A stretch of DNA of 64,000 bases from Typha latifolia (Eukaryota > Streptophyta > Magnoliopsida > Poales > Typhaceae), in NCBI GenBank assembly GCA_019914945.1, contig CM034103.1, positions 13,854,785 to 13,918,784 of the forward strand, read 5' to 3'. The notes beneath the pieces were generated by a model. The model was not told where the DNA came from. It worked only from the letters and a program-made list of their open reading frames with translations, and searched no databases. Position 1 is the stretch's first letter, and the number at the start of each line of letters is the position of its first letter. Shown here piece by piece: positions 13,201 through 31,400 of this stretch. The translations under genes were made by a program, and so were the position numbers.

Positions 13201-13893
13201 ACTCCAAAATTTCCCCCAATTGGAAGCAGATGCACCTCCCACCAAATCTGCTGCATCTTTTTCAGATAACCTAAAAGCTCTAATAAATGAACTGTTTGTA
13301 TTATGATATATAATATCATCAACAAACGTTGCTATCATCTTGGAAAGTTCCATATTCGGCCAATGATGCTGGAGCCTGATGCATTTACCAAACAGCTTGA
13401 TTCTTTGATCATATGAATTCTGTGGTTTGTCATGTTACATATGATCGTGAGAATCAGAGCCTTATAAATATGTGCAAACTAGAATAGTATTTGCGAGAAC
13501 TGATTGCCTGAATGTCTAGTTTCCTTTATTTTGATTATTTCAGCAGCATCTCATAATAAATCCTGTCTCTTTTCGTGCTTGTCTCTTGAAGTTAAAACTA
13601 TGATTCACAGGTTTTGAGACTTCTACCTTGAGCTGAACAGTGTTTTTTTTTCCTTTTTTTTTCATTCGGTAGGGATGAGAATCTCAGGTTTCCTGAAGAA
13701 ATTCATCGTCACCAAGAGGTATGTCTCAGGAGCTTTTTTTTTTCATTTTCAATTTGTAACTGTCAAAATTTGATTTTTCATTTGGTTTCTTTTTTCTGTC
13801 TTACCCTTGCAGTTGATTCCACCTAATGGAACTCTTACATTTGGGGAGTATTCAGAGACACTCATTAACAAGTACTACCACCAACTTACATGA
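4240..13893 (+). CDS. 2-oxoglutarate/Fe(II)-dependent oxygenase-like protein, 5' exon not found
   Basis: Fourteen exons join in one frame to 312 residues: 4240-4289, 4413-4466, 5216-5268, 5668-5740, 6954-7015, 8645-8713, 8871-8879, 9786-9891, 10113-10183, 12262-12362, 12754-12849, 13044-13111, 13673-13718, 13813-13893 (TGA). In order the product reads LANLPDDVKKELEDP, YSFGWSHGKE, HKGSFYANP, SRCHKGRLLYYFP, WCGWHTDFGSLTG, ETSEILSRGRLCATPHCVQ, ERSTFAMFMQPDW and LTFGEYSETLINKYY. Iron ligands are the His and Asp of WHTD and the His of ATPHC; the Arg of ERSTF is the expected 2-oxoglutarate contact. This is a conserved plant group of the isopenicillin-N-synthase fold; its substrate is unknown to me. 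The first intron seen (4290) has a GC donor. The initiating exon normally precedes IPQFPVFR and is not visible; it may lie beyond copia copy 1. Introns carry three DNA transposons and a tandem duplication. Confidence 0.88.
7301..8532. mobile_element. hAT-like DNA transposon relic (family A, copy 1) in oxygenase intron
   Basis: Begins CAAGGATGGCCGTGC and ends with the inverse of CAGTGATGGCTGTGCC; both ends go on into GGCAC/GTGCC-rich subterminal repeats. Inside, 7690-8130 is a stop-broken relic of a low-complexity hAT-transposase-like C-terminus (SQIKKGLESIGSRTSG, YNEQYY.WISFEEYRQYL, DLPRHSMF). The 8-bp flanks do not match, so the target duplication has decayed or my ends are off by a few bases. 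The intron it fills is 7016-8644. A second copy is at 57094-59017. Confidence 0.75.
8871..8879 (+). other. 9-nt microexon of the oxygenase gene
   Basis: After HHCDQY the frame needs a short link to VLKGKRMHENERLEQIL. The nine bases TCGCTCAAG, bordered by tgcatgcag and gtgatc, supply it in phase (Y-V-A-Q-V), matching the length of relatives as I recall them. Without it the frame still holds (9 is a multiple of 3), so skipping would simply drop three residues. Confidence 0.7.
10212..10480 (+). repeat. Direct tandem duplication, period about 134 bp, in oxygenase intron
   Basis: Two nearly identical copies start around 10212 and 10347 (tcactagagagtg at 10218 and 10352) and both run through gaagattctttggcta-type sequence to ctaggtttatattctc. 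Only a few substitutions separate them, so the duplication is recent. It lies just after the exon carrying the iron-binding WHTD motif. Confidence 0.9.
10984..11530. mobile_element. hAT-type MITE with exact 8-bp target duplication
   Basis: 547 bp flanked by GTTATTCT on both sides (10976-10983 and 11531-11538). Terminal inverted repeats pair CATGGTTTGAAGGATCGGG with CAAGGTTCGAAAAATCAGG. The interior is TC-rich and non-coding. An 8-bp duplication and CA-ending termini fit the hAT superfamily; non-autonomous. Confidence 0.8.
11562..12002. mobile_element. Mutator-like MITE with long TIRs and 10-bp target duplication
   Basis: 441 bp flanked by TATAATGTAA at 11552-11561 and 12003-12012. The ends form long inverted repeats of about 55 bp (GGATTTTTATGTAATTGCC against GGAATCTTTACATAATTGTC, continuing through AAAATATCATAATTGCCACT). 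No coding sequence. Long TIRs with a 9-11 bp duplication are typical of Mutator-like elements. It lies 21 bp from the hAT MITE in the same intron. Confidence 0.85.
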
Positions 13894-14069
13894 GGAAATC
13901 TAACTCGCTGTATATGCATGGATATCTTGTTGGACAAATAAAAATTTGTACGCTGTACTTCCTCCTTTTGATCATGATGATGAGTATAATCATCATCGAT
14001 AGAAGCTAATAAGTGTAATATATGGATGGTATTGCATCTATCTCAAAAATATTGTAAAATGGAAATAAA

Positions 14070-14860
14070 CTTATTTTAGAATAAGCCTCTTTATTCTTGT
14101 GTAGTAACTAAACAACAATTTATCTTATTCCGGTATAGTAGTTCATTCTTCTCTCTCATATTATTCTATACAACTTTTAAAAAATAATTGAATAATAATC
14201 TACAATTATTATTTTGTTCTTAGATTAGACAACACTCAATTATACGTCAGTCAGCTATAGTTAAGATTCTCTCTCCACTAACTCTTCTCTTAAATACTGG
14301 TTATCTCATCTACAGTTTAAGAAAACTCTCTTATTTTCTTTTCTTTATTTTCTCTAGTGTATAGCTATTTTACAGAGTGCAGACTTATAATTCTGCATTA
14401 TCCCGCAGTGTCTTTTTATATTCTCTAGTGCATGATTATTTTACATTGAGTGCGAGCTTATAACTCTATATTACCCATAGTGCCTCTTTATATACTCTAA
14501 TGCATGATTATGTTATATATAGTGCATGCGGATTTATAATATTGTATTACTCCGTAGTGCCTCTTTATATCATCTAGTGTATAGTTATTTTACATAGAGT
14601 GAGAGTTTATAATCCTACATTATTTCGCAGTGCTTTTTTATATCCTCTAGTATATAGTTATTTTACATAAAGTACAAATTTATAATTCATATTATTCAGC
14701 ATTTTAAGTCCGTAGTTAAAATTAAAAAAATATATTATTATTTTATAAAAATACTATTTACTACTATTTCAACATAAATTTTATATCACATTAAATATAA
14801 TTATTACTTCTTATATAATATTAAACTAAATATTAGAATAGCTTATTCTAATATTAGCTC
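14070..14860. repeat. Intergenic repeat block with a 72-bp minisatellite
   Basis: Between the 3' ends of the oxygenase and epimerase genes. From 14352 to about 14700 a unit of 71-77 bp is repeated nearly five times; CTCTAGTG-like starts fall at 14352, 14423, 14495, 14572 and 14645, and each unit carries gcagtgcctctttatat-like and attttacat-like parts. The block is edged by inverted sequences (tttagaataagc at about 14073 and gcttattctaat at about 14840), so the minisatellite may lie inside an old TIR element. No gene is seen in 13894-15960. Confidence 0.6.
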
Positions 14861-15630
14861 TCTTTTTCTTCTTCTTCTTCTTCTGATATTAAAATTTAAA
14901 ATAGTTATACCTAATGCACTCTTATTCCACAAAACTGCATCCACTTTCTTAAAAAGCTATTTCTTGCGGAAGTTGTACTCTTTTTCTTTAATGTACGACC
15001 AGCGTTTTCATTGAGAATTCTATACTAATTTAGACGGCTACAAGCTGTTGTGTTTTCTCAAGTGGTCTCCCAGCTGTGATTCTCGAATTTAGACAAAATA
15101 GTAGGAAACTTTTTTCCTGTATATATATTTTTTCTTCCAATTGCAGATTGCACTATTAACGTTTTAGTAATGAGAAAAAGGAATCACCTTGTACCGGATC
15201 AAGTTCAACACGTTTGAGTGGATGCGATAAAAAAGGAGATTCTATTCGATTCAGAAGCTCTGTTATTGCAAATGCACCATCTACACCTTTAGTAGCAAGT
15301 GTGCAAAACCTACCTCAGAATATAGGAAAAATAAGAAGTGAAGCACATTTACACCAACAATCTTAATACAGAATCAGATATACACACCAACGATCTTAAT
15401 ATAGAGTCAGGTATTATATGCATAACAAACTTCCCAAGACTTGTATAACAAGTGACATCTTTTATAATTTTGCCATTTCACAGGCCACTTTGAGAAGGCA
15501 TCATATCAGTATTTACCTTTTTTCCCCAGGAACATCACTGTACAAATGACACCTTCTGTGATCTGTCTAAAACTTAAAACAATCTGTATCACCCATGCTC
15601 CTAAATTAGCAACACTGCTGGTCTACCCAA

Positions 15631-15652
15631 GAGAGAGAGAGAGAGAGAGAGA
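15631..15652. repeat. (GA)11 microsatellite
   Basis: Uninterrupted GA dinucleotide run downstream of the epimerase stop codon, probably in its 3' flank or UTR. Confidence 0.95.
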
Positions 15653-15960
15653 AAAGAAATGAAAAACTAGCTAATGCATCAATTGTATCCTGATTTAACA
15701 ACTAAGGCCTACAGTAGCAACGTTATACCAAAAAATTTCTCCAAAAAAGGGAGAATAGTTATACCAAAAAAAAGCACCAGTAAAGATGCCTCCGTATAAT
15801 ATGCCTCATCAGTGTCATTACAAATTTATTTATTTGATAAACCAATGAATCTAGAATGATATCAGCTGGACCTATACCACATGTACATGGAGTCCATGAA
15901 TTAGTGATTTCTATTTGTGTCCTGAAGAACTGATGTTACACATAGCTAGAGTTGGTTCCT

Positions 15961-21894
<5,934 letters not shown>

Positions 21895-22084
21895 GGCCCA
21901 ATGATTTATCCTCTCGAATAAATATAATGACAGAGAACAACTAAAAGGTATCCGCGAAGAAGGAGAAGAAGAGCGAGAGAGAGAAAGGAATCGAGCGAGC
22001 GAGAGAGAAGAGAGGGAAGAGAGGAGAAGAGATCCAAAACGAAGGGAATGCGATTTTGGTATAATTTATACGAAAGTCGGGGTC

Positions 22085-22098
22085 TTATATATAAATAT
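22085..22098 (-). promoter_or_regulatory. Probable TATA region of UGE
   Basis: Minus strand reads TATTTATATATAAG about 190 bp upstream of the UGE ATG. The DNA between (21920-22050) is a CT-rich strand on the gene's sense side, as is common in plant 5' leaders. Confidence 0.55.
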
Positions 22099-22339
22099 TA
22101 AGCGCGGTTTGGGATCTTAAATAGCATCACGAATTGCGCTGGCCAGCGACTAGAGCCTAGAGGAGTCGAGTGTGCCGCAAATCGAATATCTCGAATTAAA
22201 ACCAAAATTTAAAATGCTGGAATAAAGCATGGATGCGGTGGCTTCGCTGATTCGCGGGTGGACTACGTGGCGCAACTCTACTGGCCCAAGATCGGAATTT
22301 TAACAGCTGGTTTGACGCTCCGGTGGGGAAACCGTGTTC

Positions 22340-22375
22340 ACACGTGGCGAGAGACAGCTCTGGGCTGCCACGTGT
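22340..22375. promoter_or_regulatory. Inverted pair of ABRE/G-box sites upstream of UGE
   Basis: ACACGTGGC at 22340-22348 and its exact reverse complement GCCACGTGT at 22367-22375, 18 bp apart. These are strong bZIP-type ABRE cores. They lie about 250 bp above the UGE TATA region, which suggests ABA or stress responsiveness. The function is inferred from the motif alone. Confidence 0.6.
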
Positions 22376-22399
22376 AGTTAAGATGCGGTGGTAGTGGGT

Positions 22400-22576
22400 T
22401 TTAGGAAAGAAATGGGTATCTTGAGGAGGGGAAGCCATTGGAAATAATTTCCCCCCAGTACACAACTTGCAACCAAGGGAATAGTTAGAATAGTTGTATG
22501 ATGCTCTGCTCTAAACGAATCTCCTTTTAGTCATTCCTTTCGAAAGGAAAATAAATAAATTGGAGTATAAACGAAT

Positions 22577-22611
<35 letters not shown>

Positions 22612-24560
22612 GAGGAATAAAGAAGAGTACTCTCGAATCCCAAGGTCTACTTTGGCATTATACTTTTTAAGGTGTACTTTCCTTGTGACATGAGGCAAAG
22701 TTCAGGTCAAGGAAATGGAAGTCCTGAGCTTTGCCGAACTCCTTAGAAATTTCAATAAAGGAGGCTTTGAGACGATGAATGCATCAACCGACCAACGCTG
22801 ACTCGGACGACACGTTAAAAATCCAATAGCGGTATCCTATTTAGATTTGGCCGTGGTCCGTTTCTAGTAGACGCGGGAAACATTAATGACCTTTTTCTAT
22901 TATTATTAAATGGACTTCAATAGACGTCACAATTCATGTGACCGTCAACATAGGAAGGGGGTTTTATACGCATTATACTTTTGGAGGTCAGACGAGTAGT
23001 GTGTTTCCTATGATGAAATAATAAACTTTTTTTTTTGTTTTGTTTGTGTGTGTGTGTGTAATTAATGTCACTATCCAAATTGCGTGGAATTCATACAAAT
23101 CAACGGCCGGTCAATTAGGCTTTTGTTTACCTAATTATCTAAAATTGGAGGGGCTTATGTGTGAAAATGGCGCAGAATTTAAAAAGTTTTGGGGGGGTTG
23201 GGGGGGATGCTTGTTTGAGAAAATATCTTAGGGTCATTACCAATTAATAATGATTAGGCGATGGAGAGGGGATTACCTTTAGCAACGACAAAGAAGAGTA
23301 GTTGCGAACGCACGTAGATTGCGGTAGATATACAAAAAAGAAGAGTAATTCTATCGAATGATTGATTAAGAGGTAGAATATATTCTTTAAATAAACAAAA
23401 GAAAATTTTCATCTTGAATTTCCGAATTAGATCCTCGAAGTATTATATTATTCCTATACACTTGTTGCTGTGAAGGTGGTTTGTGGATCCCACGTCCAAC
23501 TGCAGCGTACACATGTTGATTCCATCCACTAATTCTTGTGCTTGTCTAAATATAAAATAAAATTATGAGCAATTAGATAGGCAAGTCCTCACATGCAAAA
23601 TTTGGTGGTGAACATCATAACGTGACACAAGCTTTGTAAGTATAATTATTTATGTAAAAGTTTTAGGGCATGTATACCACCGTCTTGTATTCTTGTATAA
23701 TGTATACCCTCTCTTTTTTTTTGACAAAAAAAATTCTTAGAGGAGTTTTTTGTAAAAAGTTACTGCCTTTTTTTGTTTATAGAAGTAAGACCCTTTTCTT
23801 CCATCGCTTGGTACTTCGGAGTTAAGCTAAAGGTTGGATATTTGAATATTTAGTATAGTTGACTAACTTCATAGTGAAGTAATTTTTGTATTTATTAGTA
23901 AGATTCTTGAGTCTTATATACTTGTTTGATATTAGGCACTCTGACAAATATTTTCAATTTCTGAATAGATGTTTGACCTCTTGAAATCTTTTTCTGGGGA
24001 TCTATGTTTGCTTTTCTCTAATGACAATTCTTCTAACAGTCTATTAGAGTACTATTAATGGTAGTTATGAATATTATTCATAAAAATGTTTATACTAATG
24101 AAACAATGGCAGTCCTCCAATGATTTTTTTTTTCTTTTTTTCAACTCCTTTGTACCAGTGCTTAAGGGGATGGTGAAATTAAAGTAGTCTAATTTGACTT
24201 GGAACCTTCACAAAATTCCTTATGACTTATATTTATGACTAAATAGATAAGCACACAATTGCATCTATTTAAATCATGGAACCATGAGATCAAACTATTA
24301 TGCTTTTTCCCGCACAGGATTTGTTTATACCACTGGATCCAAAAACTTGCGGAATCATCAGCACAATATCAAGAAAAGCACGAAGTGGTGGGAGGAAATA
24401 GCCAATTCTGAAACTGATATTATAGAAGAAAGAAATCATTTTTAAGAAAGACAGATGAAAGTCACTAAAGAAAATTGTTGTCTAGGGACAAAGGATAAAG
24501 AAAAGTGAAATTATGAGATAGCAACACGAAATAATAATCTGCTGGATTTATCGAGTATTA
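22400..24560. other. Intergenic region, no gene seen
   Basis: Between the UGE promoter and the gene fragments at 24580. It holds an (AT)n run at 22579-22606 and a short GT run at about 23043-23060. ORFs here are short and unlike any protein I recognise. Confidence 0.6.
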
Positions 24561-24579
24561 GTCGCGGTTAGAGACACAG

Positions 24580-24843
24580 TTATTCAACACTTCGATACGT
24601 AGTTAGAATGCTATGATCATCGAAAGAAACATCCAGTTCTGCTGCTAGATGGACATAACTCCTGCCATTTCTGTTGCAATAGTCCATAAGGATCAACAGC
24701 TGCATCTCTAATGGATTTGTGCTGCAATTTGCTTCAAATCGCTGTGTTTCTGGTTCATTCCATCTCCACCACTCATATACATAACGGGGAAAGAATGGTA
24801 TCATTCGTTGACGCTTGTACGTGATACTGTGTATTTGCACCAT
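24580..24843 (-). CDS. Uncharacterised ORF or gene fragment
   Basis: 87 codons ending TAA, preceded by an acceptor-like cttactcag on the minus strand, so it could be a last exon. The product is rich in aromatic residues early (FFPRYVYEWWRWNEPE) and ends SFDDHSILTTYRSVE. I recognise no family. It lies 580 bp downstream of the stop of the PPR/zinc-ribbon gene on the same strand, next to a stray copy of one of that gene's exons, so it may be part of an alternative 3' end or a decayed duplicate. Confidence 0.3.
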   Translation of the reverse strand: MVQIHSITYKRQRMIPFFPRYVYEWWRWNEPETQRFEANCSTNPLEMQLLILMDYCNRNGRSYVHLAAELDVSFDDHSILTTYRSVE

Positions 24844-24984
24844 TCTGAGTAAGTGTGATATTGAAGGACCTATATGGTAGGAAAAGAAAAATGAAATTAG
24901 TAGACATGATGATCATGAAGGAATCAACATAATTTGTTTGTACAAAAACAGATATGTAGGAGAAAAATGTGGAGAAATTAAATT

Positions 24985-25240
24985 TTACAGATATAAAGTA
25001 TGGCTACCACATACCTGAAAGGGGAAACAGAGAATTGAGGTAGGTATAATTGTTACATAAATATAACCTAAAGAAACATCTAGAGGTAATGTATAAAAAA
25101 GATACGATATAGCAAGTAAATGTTGTTTTGGGGTAAGAAACACTTCATTTATTACCATTTCTTCATCCAAACAGATTTTAGCAGCAAGAACATCAGAGCC
25201 CAATTCTAATTTAATTTCAATCATTGAGGATATCTGGAAT
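24985..25240 (-). pseudogene. Stray duplicate of an exon of the downstream-reading PPR/zinc-ribbon gene
   Basis: On the minus strand, tgaaatt-rich sequence from about 25238 encodes ISSMIEIKLELGSDVLAAK, a clear copy of ISSMIEIEVEMDSDVLAAEA from the true exon 25768-25839, including the acceptor context ATTCCAGATATC. After the match the frame continues in unrelated sequence (ICLDEEMVINEVF). It lies beyond the gene's stop codon (25424), so it is a partial tandem duplication or an alternative exon. Confidence 0.65.
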
Positions 25241-25423
25241 ACAAGAATTTTGGCAACATTGTATAGAATAATCCAAAAGATAGCTGAGCATGAAAAAAAA
25301 TTTTAAAAAAAACATAAACAGAAATCTACAGAGAGATTGAGAGGTCCAAGGAACTTCACAAGTATCTAGAAAGATGAAAAGTATTAAGAATGGTAAATAA
25401 CACGATCTGTTACCACGATTTAA

Positions 25424-28400
25424 TTAAACACGCTCAGTAGACAATGGTTGAGAACTGAGAAGCCTTTCTACTTCATCATTTGCCTCAGCTTGTATACGCC
25501 ATCGCTAGATAAATTACAGGTCAAATAAGAGATTAATAACAAAACATTAATTTGAAGGTCAAGCTAACACTCAAGAACAAGAACACTTGCCTCTTCAAGG
25601 TTGTCTATCTCCATAATCTGTTGTATTTGTTCTGATATTCTTTCCTGCAATAATGCAGTTAACCCAGTTGAAGATTCTAATATTGTGATCATGCAAGAGA
25701 AAACCTTTGCTCCCTATACTAGCATTAGATCAGACAGACAACTAAAGAGTTTTCACTAGCTACTCACAGCACTGCTCGCTGCTTCAGCAGCAAGAACATC
25801 AGAGTCCATTTCCACTTCAATTTCAATCATTGAAGATATCTGGAATATAAAAAATTTGGATTAGAAATAAAAGTTCCTTGTCAAACTGGATGTTGCATTA
25901 ATACTCTTGAAACCTACTTTTGCATAGCCATCAATTAACTCGATCTTTGCCAAAAGGGCACTTTCCAAGCTCTCCTGCGCCTTTTTGATTCTTTCTCGTC
26001 GAGCACTAGAAAAAGCAAGTGCTTTAGACAACCAACAATGGATTGTCAAAAGTTAATTACTTATGGAATAATAAGTTGACACCAGATATATATTTCCTAA
26101 TATTAAGTTAGTGCACATCTATGAATTAAGAAAGGCCCATGTGATGTTACCGGTAAGATGGTTCCCCCACTGCAACTATTTTGTTCTCCAACTGGCACAT
26201 TCTAGCCAACATCCACACCTTTAAGGAAAGCTCCCAAATTTAGGTCCACTTATAAGGATTCTTTTCATTGAATTTTACTTTGTAAAATACTACAAAACAG
26301 AAAAACCAAACCTCCTTTTCAGCAGTCTGTCTTAGGTCCTTGATGCGCGTCTGCAGCAAGTCATATTGAGCTAAAAGCTGCTGCTTGAGAGCAACAACAT
26401 CAATGGTCCTCTGAGGAAGCTGACAAAAGAAAAAAAAAACAGTGTAACTGAAAAGGCCGGTATAAGCAAATATGTGAAGCAATTTTCTTTTTCCTAATGA
26501 ATAAAAAAGCCAACCATCCTTTGTTAAATTGATTGAAACATTGAAGAACTAATTACATATATACATGATCCAGTGAGTTGGGTCTCCTTTTTCCAATCTT
26601 TTATTAGATTTAAGTGTCCTAATGTTGAGTTTGATACTACTCACAAACCTAGTACTGTGTAAAGAAATGAACAATGCTCTCTACACCAAAGTACCTAGAG
26701 TACTGTCCAAATTTCACCTGACTATATGATATCACCTTGGTCATAGATCAAAATATTCATGTGTTAGTACTGATCACTAATAGATGACCACTTTAAACAG
26801 ATGACCAGCTATCTCATGTACTAACAGTAAAATTGATTAGTATCCAAAATTAGTATCTTTGTTTTGTGAGAATTTTAAATTTTAACTCCAAAATCAAATT
26901 CAATGGGCATTTGTACTGGAGGCTAATTCTTTTTACTAGAATTTGGCTTTAAAAGAAACCCTAAACCCTAAATTATAGGTTCAGAATAAAGGAATAGGAC
27001 AATCTCTTCATACATTTAGGCATCTCTACTGTTGCTTCTCTAGTCAACATAAGCAATTTTATCAATTCATCTTCACTCTTCATATATTACTAGCTCTTGA
27101 ACACCCCAAATGTCCTTGTAAAGTATATTAATAACTTCTAAAGTGAACATATGCTCACTTTGCCCGTTCGTATGCATTTGTCTTAATGAATCAAAATGGG
27201 ATCCAATGAGCTGTAATAAACTCGCGGTGAACATTCAAGGAGACATCAACTGAAGCATCTTTTTGTAAACAAGGGTAATCCACTTGTGTTTCAGCTGCTT
27301 ACTAATGCTTCTATAAGCCTATAACTAACAGATGGATATCATTAAATAGAGCAGGGAGTACCCAAAGGAGCAGGGAAATGTCTGAAGTCTGAACAAATGC
27401 AAACATAGTGGCAAAAATTGACTAGTTATTTCATCAAATACAAATCAAGATGCTAAATCCATCAGAAAGGCACTAGTTAATATAAACCAAACTACAAAAG
27501 GTAACTGAAAGAAAAGTTACCTTACGCAATTCTGGAAGAACAACTAGGTTTACAGCGGTCCCAACGGTAACTGATGCAATAACAGTGGCTGAAATGAGTC
27601 TAGGAAGGCTTGGGTCAATGAATGAGGCAGCAGCATCTCCAGTAGCCAGAAAAGCAAGCGAAGGAAATAAGACATATGGGTTTAGCAAAAATGAACCACT
27701 GTTCTTAATGGTATCTCTCAACAGTTCTGACACCTGTCCGTTAGTGTGATTTGTAAGACTCATGGGTTCCCCAGGTCTAAACCCAGGATATTGTGTGTTT
27801 AGCCTGAATGGACCCATTTCACGGTAAACATTTGATGGAGCTGCCAAGGAAATGGTTACTCTTTCTCCTTCTTGCGCAGGAAGTTCTGTTGTCTTGGTAG
27901 CAAACCTGTGTGTGCGAGCTGTCCCTGTAGGACTGCGAACCTGCACATCTTAGAGAAATAAATCGCTGGAAATGGTGACCAGAGCCACTTAAAAAATCAT
28001 CTTTCCAAAAGGAAAAGGGTGTTGATAATTTTAAAAAAATTTACTATTTAATCTCGGACATGCACTGTCACATAAATAATATGTGATTAGTAATTCACAG
28101 AATGAATATTAATTCTATTAATGGTTCAGTTGTGTTTTATAAGTTACTCTCCACGTCAATATGGACACACGGAGTTTATTTTTAGATAATTTATTTTACA
28201 TGTTTTTCAGGTACTCCAAAAGTATGTAACTGGGGGTGTTACACAGAAATTGACTTGAAGGCTAGTTAGTAAATGTTATATCTGAAGCTTAAATTTCAAT
28301 GGGCTACCGAAAAAGTCTTAAGGTTGTTTCCATCACTTTAATAGACTCCCTTATGGATTGATTTTATTCATCATGAATCAAATTCTAAAAAGCAAGGATT

Positions 28401-31400
28401 ACAATTTTGAACATCATAATTTCAATTTGATGTAGGTCTATCTAGGCTTCTTGCTTGATTAAGGGAAAGTAGAATAGTGAAACATCTAAACATTTGGTCC
28501 AAAACGATCAAAAGAGTAAAGAAGAAAATATTTGTCGAGAAGTGTACCACAATTGAATGCAGAGCAGCAGGGACATCATCTTTCATTACTTTTAGAAACC
28601 TTAAAGCCCTCTCCCAAGCTGGAGTGTCCTTGCTGCGTTCGGCAGGAGTAGATCCTTAGAGAAGTGAATGTTGCAGAATCAACATCATATTTACTAGCAA
28701 AGGAATAAGCAAAATGTAAAGCATCACTTTGATAGAACAAAGAAATTAACAGGTCAATTAACTTGTAGAAAACAGAACATCTAAACAAAGTCAGATGAAA
28801 AGATCAATAGCTCCTATCACATCATGTTATGTTGTGCTAGTGTGTATGTGAGGGAGAAGCATATGAACTGAGGCTTACATATTTTAAAAGAAGAATAAAT
28901 TGGCAATATGGATAATAGGGTTGAAATAATTGTTCTAACGAGTGTATTTTCTCACTGCATATAGAAGGCTGCAGCTAAGATAGATTATCATTTGTAAACA
29001 ATTATATTTTTGTTACTAACGAGTTCTGAGTCAAAGACAGGACATGGCAGCTCAATAATTGTAGGTTGATAACCAGCTGTCAGACATATAACAGTGGATT
29101 ATCATACAAAGAAACATCCATGGTGTAAAAAGGAAAAGAAAATACAACAGGATTGTTGTCAATAAAAGAATGTGCTACTTACCTAACTTCTTCCGAATCA
29201 ATATTAACTATATCTCCAGATACAAGTTCATATTGGTACCGACACTTGGAACAAGAAGCAACCTGATAAAGATCATAAAAAAAATTTATACAGAGGTGTG
29301 CAAGCATAATGATTCATGTATAACATCTAACAAAAAAAGTACTTGTCCACCAAAGATATATTCGTCTTAAGATAAAGCATAGAAGAAGCCAACCTGCTAA
29401 ATCACAGGACTTTTAATAGATACTATATATTAGCTTCTGGTAGGACATCTGGTCCTTATTCTTTCATCTTCCCTTCACATTTTCGTGCAAACTAAGTTTA
29501 TCTTTGACTAACAAATGGGTATAGCACTAGAAGGACAAAAGTAAACCTTACACTCTCCTCATTTCTTTCTGTTTACATGCTGATCGTTGGTAAACAGCAA
29601 ATTAATAAAGTATGATGATCTTGTTTGTGACTATTAGTTCATCAACTGCAGAATAGAGAAATCAGTAGGACTGAATTTACATTAACAAAAAAAAAATAAT
29701 GATAAACAGAATGCAAGCAAAATAGAGAATTCACATAGGTCATTCACATATATATAGGTAACCTGGATTCATGAAAAAATAATAATTCTATGTTACACCT
29801 TGCAGTTTGTAAGTACAGATTATTATCCAAATGATTGTCATCCAATATTACTTCCAACAATATGGGCTTGGCAAGAGCACAATTCAAAGATTGAAAAGAC
29901 TCCAAAAAAATTCCAGATATTCGTGATCAGCTTCCAACCTGACGTCAACCTTCTAAAAATTGATGCCAATTTACCAGGGAAGAAATATAAGACAGTACCC
30001 CTTCTGAGTGGATTAAAACTAACAACCACCCATGGGATGCTTCCATGAGCAGTGCTGAAGGGAAAAATCCACCAGCACTAGCAGGTAGTGAAGATATGAT
30101 TCTCTGACAAGCGTCCTCATCCAAGCCAGCTAAGGACAGACTGGAGGGACTGAAAAAGTCTTGGACTGAAGTAGCAGCAGGAAATCAGCAGACCCACTCG
30201 GCACCAGAGCACATTCCAGAAGAGATCTTAGCTAAGTTCAAAAACCAAACGGATGATTGTGTCATATTGGATGAAGGCATGTAGAGAGAGGTGGAAGCCA
30301 ACACTGTTTGGTAGGTTCCTAGTGAGGGGGATCCCTCTCATCAGGTTGAACAGCATTCTGGCAAGGCTATGGAATGGGATTGACAAGTTCTCAATTTCAG
30401 ATATAAAGAAAGGATTCTACGCCTTCCGTTTCGAGTGGGAGGATGACCTAAACTATGCCCTAATTAATGGTCCTTGGACTATGCAAGGAATGGTGCTCAA
30501 CCTAATTCCTTGGTGAAATAACTTTCGGCCATCGCCAGATATCTTCACTACGGCTTCGATTTGCATCCATCTACACAATTTGCCCAAGGAATATGGGAAT
30601 TAGAAGCCCTCACACCAGTAGCAACGAATTTTGACAAACCATTAAGAGTAAGACAATGTTGGATCACACCCGCAGCCGGTTTGCGAGAGTTTGTGTGGAG
30701 GTCAACCTGAAGAAGCCACTCAAAACGACGATTTTATTAGCAGTTGTAATTAACAAATTTGTGACAAAACAAAAACCATATGAGTTATAACTTGTTAGAT
30801 TCAAAAGCACATCTTTAAAGGCAAAGAAGATTTTCATTCAGACGGGATGAATCCATCAAACAATTTCTCCCGCGGAGCATATTTTCGTAAGTGTTAAAAA
30901 TCTGTTCGAATAGTTTTTCGGAGTGCTATCTCGTTTGAACATGATATGCATGGCAAGAGACAAATGGCTATCCAATGTGGGAAAAACGTTCGAACGAGTT
31001 TCTCAAAAGAACTCATTGTGTTTAATGTGGGAAAGACATTCAAACGAGATTTTCCTAAGAGCTCACTGTATCCAATGTAGAAAAGATATTCGAACGAATT
31101 GCTGAAGACTTTGAATATTGGATACCCATTCGAATAGGATTTTTGGAATACGATTGGCTGAAATTCAAGCTGTTCGAACGATTTTATTAAGTTGGCTTTT
31201 ATTAATTCAAATTAGGGCTTTCTAAAGGCTATCTCTAGATATAAAAGGGAAACTTGAAAAAGGTGAGGCACACCTTTAGAGGCTACATGGAGCTACACTA
31301 AAGAGAAGGGAGAGATGCTCTTAGAGATGCTTGAAGCTTGAAGATATTGGTGTCATCCTATACTCACTTAGTCTACCAATTAATATTCTTAATTAGAGAA

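Noticed and set aside
23795..23830. Resemblance to 5S rRNA (cttcggagttaagct)
   Set aside because: Only about 11-14 bp match and the rest of a 120-nt 5S gene is absent.
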